Assembly (NCBI GenBank): GCA_038030265.1 | Contig: CM075942.1 | Location: 68,452,926-68,516,925, forward strand | Reading direction: 5' to 3' | DNA from: Corythucha ciliata | Lineage: Eukaryota; Arthropoda; Insecta; Hemiptera; Tingidae | Length of the DNA: 64,000 bases | Shown: positions 62,520 through 64,000 of the stretch, piece after piece | Layout of the letters: every line of letters begins with the position of its first letter | Numbering within the stretch: position 1 is the first letter of the stretch | The notes under the pieces: model-generated | Told to the model about the DNA's origin: nothing | What the model saw: only the letters and a program-made list of their open reading frames with translations | The model's database searches: none | Translations under genes and position numbers: made by a program

Positions 62520-62801
62520 GGGAAAAGTATACGAACGCAGGGGAAAACAGTCATTCTCCGCGTTTCCCATCTTCCTTTTTTATGTTTTGACTCCCGAGAA
62601 CTTCCCGTCATCGGACGCTTCCCCACTAACTTGATGAAACACTTACCGGTAAAACTGCACATTTTTCACTGGTGAATCAGGCAATGTGAACATTCACCAT
62701 CTTTTCTCACACCATTCTATTGCACATGGATTATACGACCTGACAATCAGTGTTGGATCCAAGGCAATGGCCCCAACCTGGAGTCGAGGTCACTATTGCG
62801 C

Positions 62802-62832
<31 letters not shown>

Positions 62833-63385
62833 AACCATCTCTGAAATCTCCCATTATTTGGACTTCAGGGCTGTCTGCGGGAAAGTTCGTGCTGGTGGAT
62901 TAAAAACAGCAGTACAGAATTCTTGAAAAATCAGGCTCAATTTTCTGGTTTCGCGAAAGCAGAAATTACGGAATGTTGGTAAGATTGGAGCATTACAGCG
63001 GTTACAGCTTTCTATGGTTGGACCTTAATCTTTGCATTTGGAGCCAGAGAGGGAAGCTGGATTGGGCAGATGCCCTCCCATAGACTGAAATGCGCAGACT
63101 CCGTGATATCATCGAGTTAACACCCATCAGGACCACCACATCTTGTATCGAAGAAATTTTCGAAGTTCTGGCTTAGCAATAAACCAATTTCCCGGATGTC
63201 TCCAGTTAAAAAACCAATTTTTCAGATTTCTCCCGTTAAAATACCAATTTCTCAGAAGGCTCAGGACGGGTTGAAAAACTTACACCACACGAATATATTG
63301 CATTGAATGGAAAACGCTATACTTCACCAATTCTCTTGATTTTCTTGCCGAAAAATTAGCAATTTTCCGGGATCTGGCTCACTGA
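62520..63385. other. No recognisable gene
   Basis: A run of A bases at 62802-62824 could be a retro-sequence tail. Positions 63040-63110 weakly resemble the inner inverted repeat at 5308-5369. A triplicated word AAACCAATTTTTCAGA / AATACCAATTTCTCAGA lies near 63180-63260. No coding region is supported. Confidence 0.4.
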
Positions 63386-64000
63386 AGAACGAGTTATTTC
63401 ACTAATTAGGCTAAACTGACCATTTGGACGCCAAAATGGCCAATATTTCACACTATTGGCGAGCAAAAAAAACAAAAAAAAAACGGCTAAACTGACTAGT
63501 TTCACCCTAAAATTGGCTAAACTGACTAGTTTCACCCTAAAATTGGCTAAACTGACTAGTTTCACCCTAAAATTGGCTAAACTGACTAGTTTCACCCTAA
63601 AATTGGCTAAACTGACAATTTGAGCGCTAAAAAGAGACAACAGGAAGTTCTTGCTCGAAAAATTGTCAAACTGACTCTACGCAACCTAAAATTGGCTAAA
63701 CTTATGGTTCGTACCCTTAAAATGCCTAAACAGATCCTGCTCGTAAAAATGGCTAAATCGTCCATTGACGTGCCAAAAATGGCCAAAGTGACTAGTCGAG
63801 TGCCAAGGTGACCATTCACGCCTTGCCTTAGCGGAAACAGCTACATTGCTATTGGCGTCACAAAATGGCAGAACAGGGCAGTTCACGCTCTGAAAGTTAC
63901 CAAGCTGACTATTTGGGAGCTGATAATAGCCAAAATGGCTATTCACGTCTCAAAATTGGCAAAAGTGACTGCAGTATGCGAAACTGACGATTCGCGCGCT
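63386..64000 (+). repeat. Short-period array, family A, with perfect 30-bp units
   Basis: Four consecutive identical 30-bp units (about 63486-63605) contain GGCTAAACTGACTAG and TTTCACCCTAAAATT. Diverged units follow to the end of the window. Frames across them (such as repeated SLANFRVKLV) are by-products. The array runs off the edge. Confidence 0.85.

Noticed and set aside
61848..62662. Frames of more than 200 codons across the N gap
   Set aside because: Most of their length is unknown sequence. Only the 61848-62018 end is meaningful, as BEL/Pao.

Overview
This window looks like a gene-poor, transposon-rich stretch of an animal nuclear genome, most likely from an invertebrate and plausibly an arthropod. 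Two cellular gene fragments have spliced exons with GT-AG borders and consistent phase. The rest is eukaryotic transposable elements: a CR1-type LINE with a PHD-finger ORF1, Ty1/copia, Ty3/gypsy, BEL/Pao, and a non-LTR element with a restriction-like endonuclease. I see no prokaryotic operons, CRISPR arrays or rRNA. Positions 62020-62519 are an assembly gap of Ns.

Layout. 1-7.5 kb: short-period repeat arrays, a cluster of three small MITE-like copies, and a candidate foldback-type inverted repeat (about 3.1-6.4 kb). 7.5-9.9 kb: nothing recognisable. 9.9-11.8 kb: another array. 11.9-13.2 kb: CR1-type LINE fragment (minus). 13.8-17.0 kb: non-LTR element with restriction-like endonuclease, copy 1 (plus). 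17.46-17.63 kb: last exon of a secreted-type gene with a von Willebrand factor C-like domain. 19.0-19.7 kb: LINE 3' fragment with RNase H (minus). 20.97-26.6 kb: CR1-type LINE with two long open frames (minus), flanked by a 236-bp direct repeat. 28.1-36.8 kb: seven exons of a divergent ACSF3-like acyl-CoA synthetase gene. Its 6.7-kb first visible intron holds a 17-18-bp minisatellite split by copy 2 of the restriction-like-endonuclease LINE. 36.9-37.4 kb: PHD-finger LINE ORF1 fragment. 39.1-41.8 kb: decayed gypsy (minus), butted against a 5'-truncated gypsy (plus, 41.8-43.5 kb). 44.0-49.7 kb: arrays, a 137-bp MITE and a LINE endonuclease fragment. 50.0-52.2 kb: array. 52.9-61.3 kb: a gypsy element interrupted by a young copia (56.56-60.98 kb) with near-identical LTRs and a 5-bp target duplication. 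61.3-62.0 kb: BEL/Pao integrase fragment running into the gap. 63.4-64.0 kb: array containing perfect 30-bp repeats.

How it fits together. Retrotransposon layers are nested: LINE into minisatellite into gene intron, copia into gypsy, and CR1 into a repeat-array element. The short-period arrays fill roughly a fifth of the window. They are not independent satellites: separate arrays keep the same order of distinctive units and share a terminal motif, so they look like copies of a few dispersed elements with internally repetitive bodies. I found no clear new biological system. The best leads are the array/foldback family, the very long direct repeat around an apparently intact LINE, and an ACSF3 relative that has lost several conserved adenylation motifs but keeps its reading frame.
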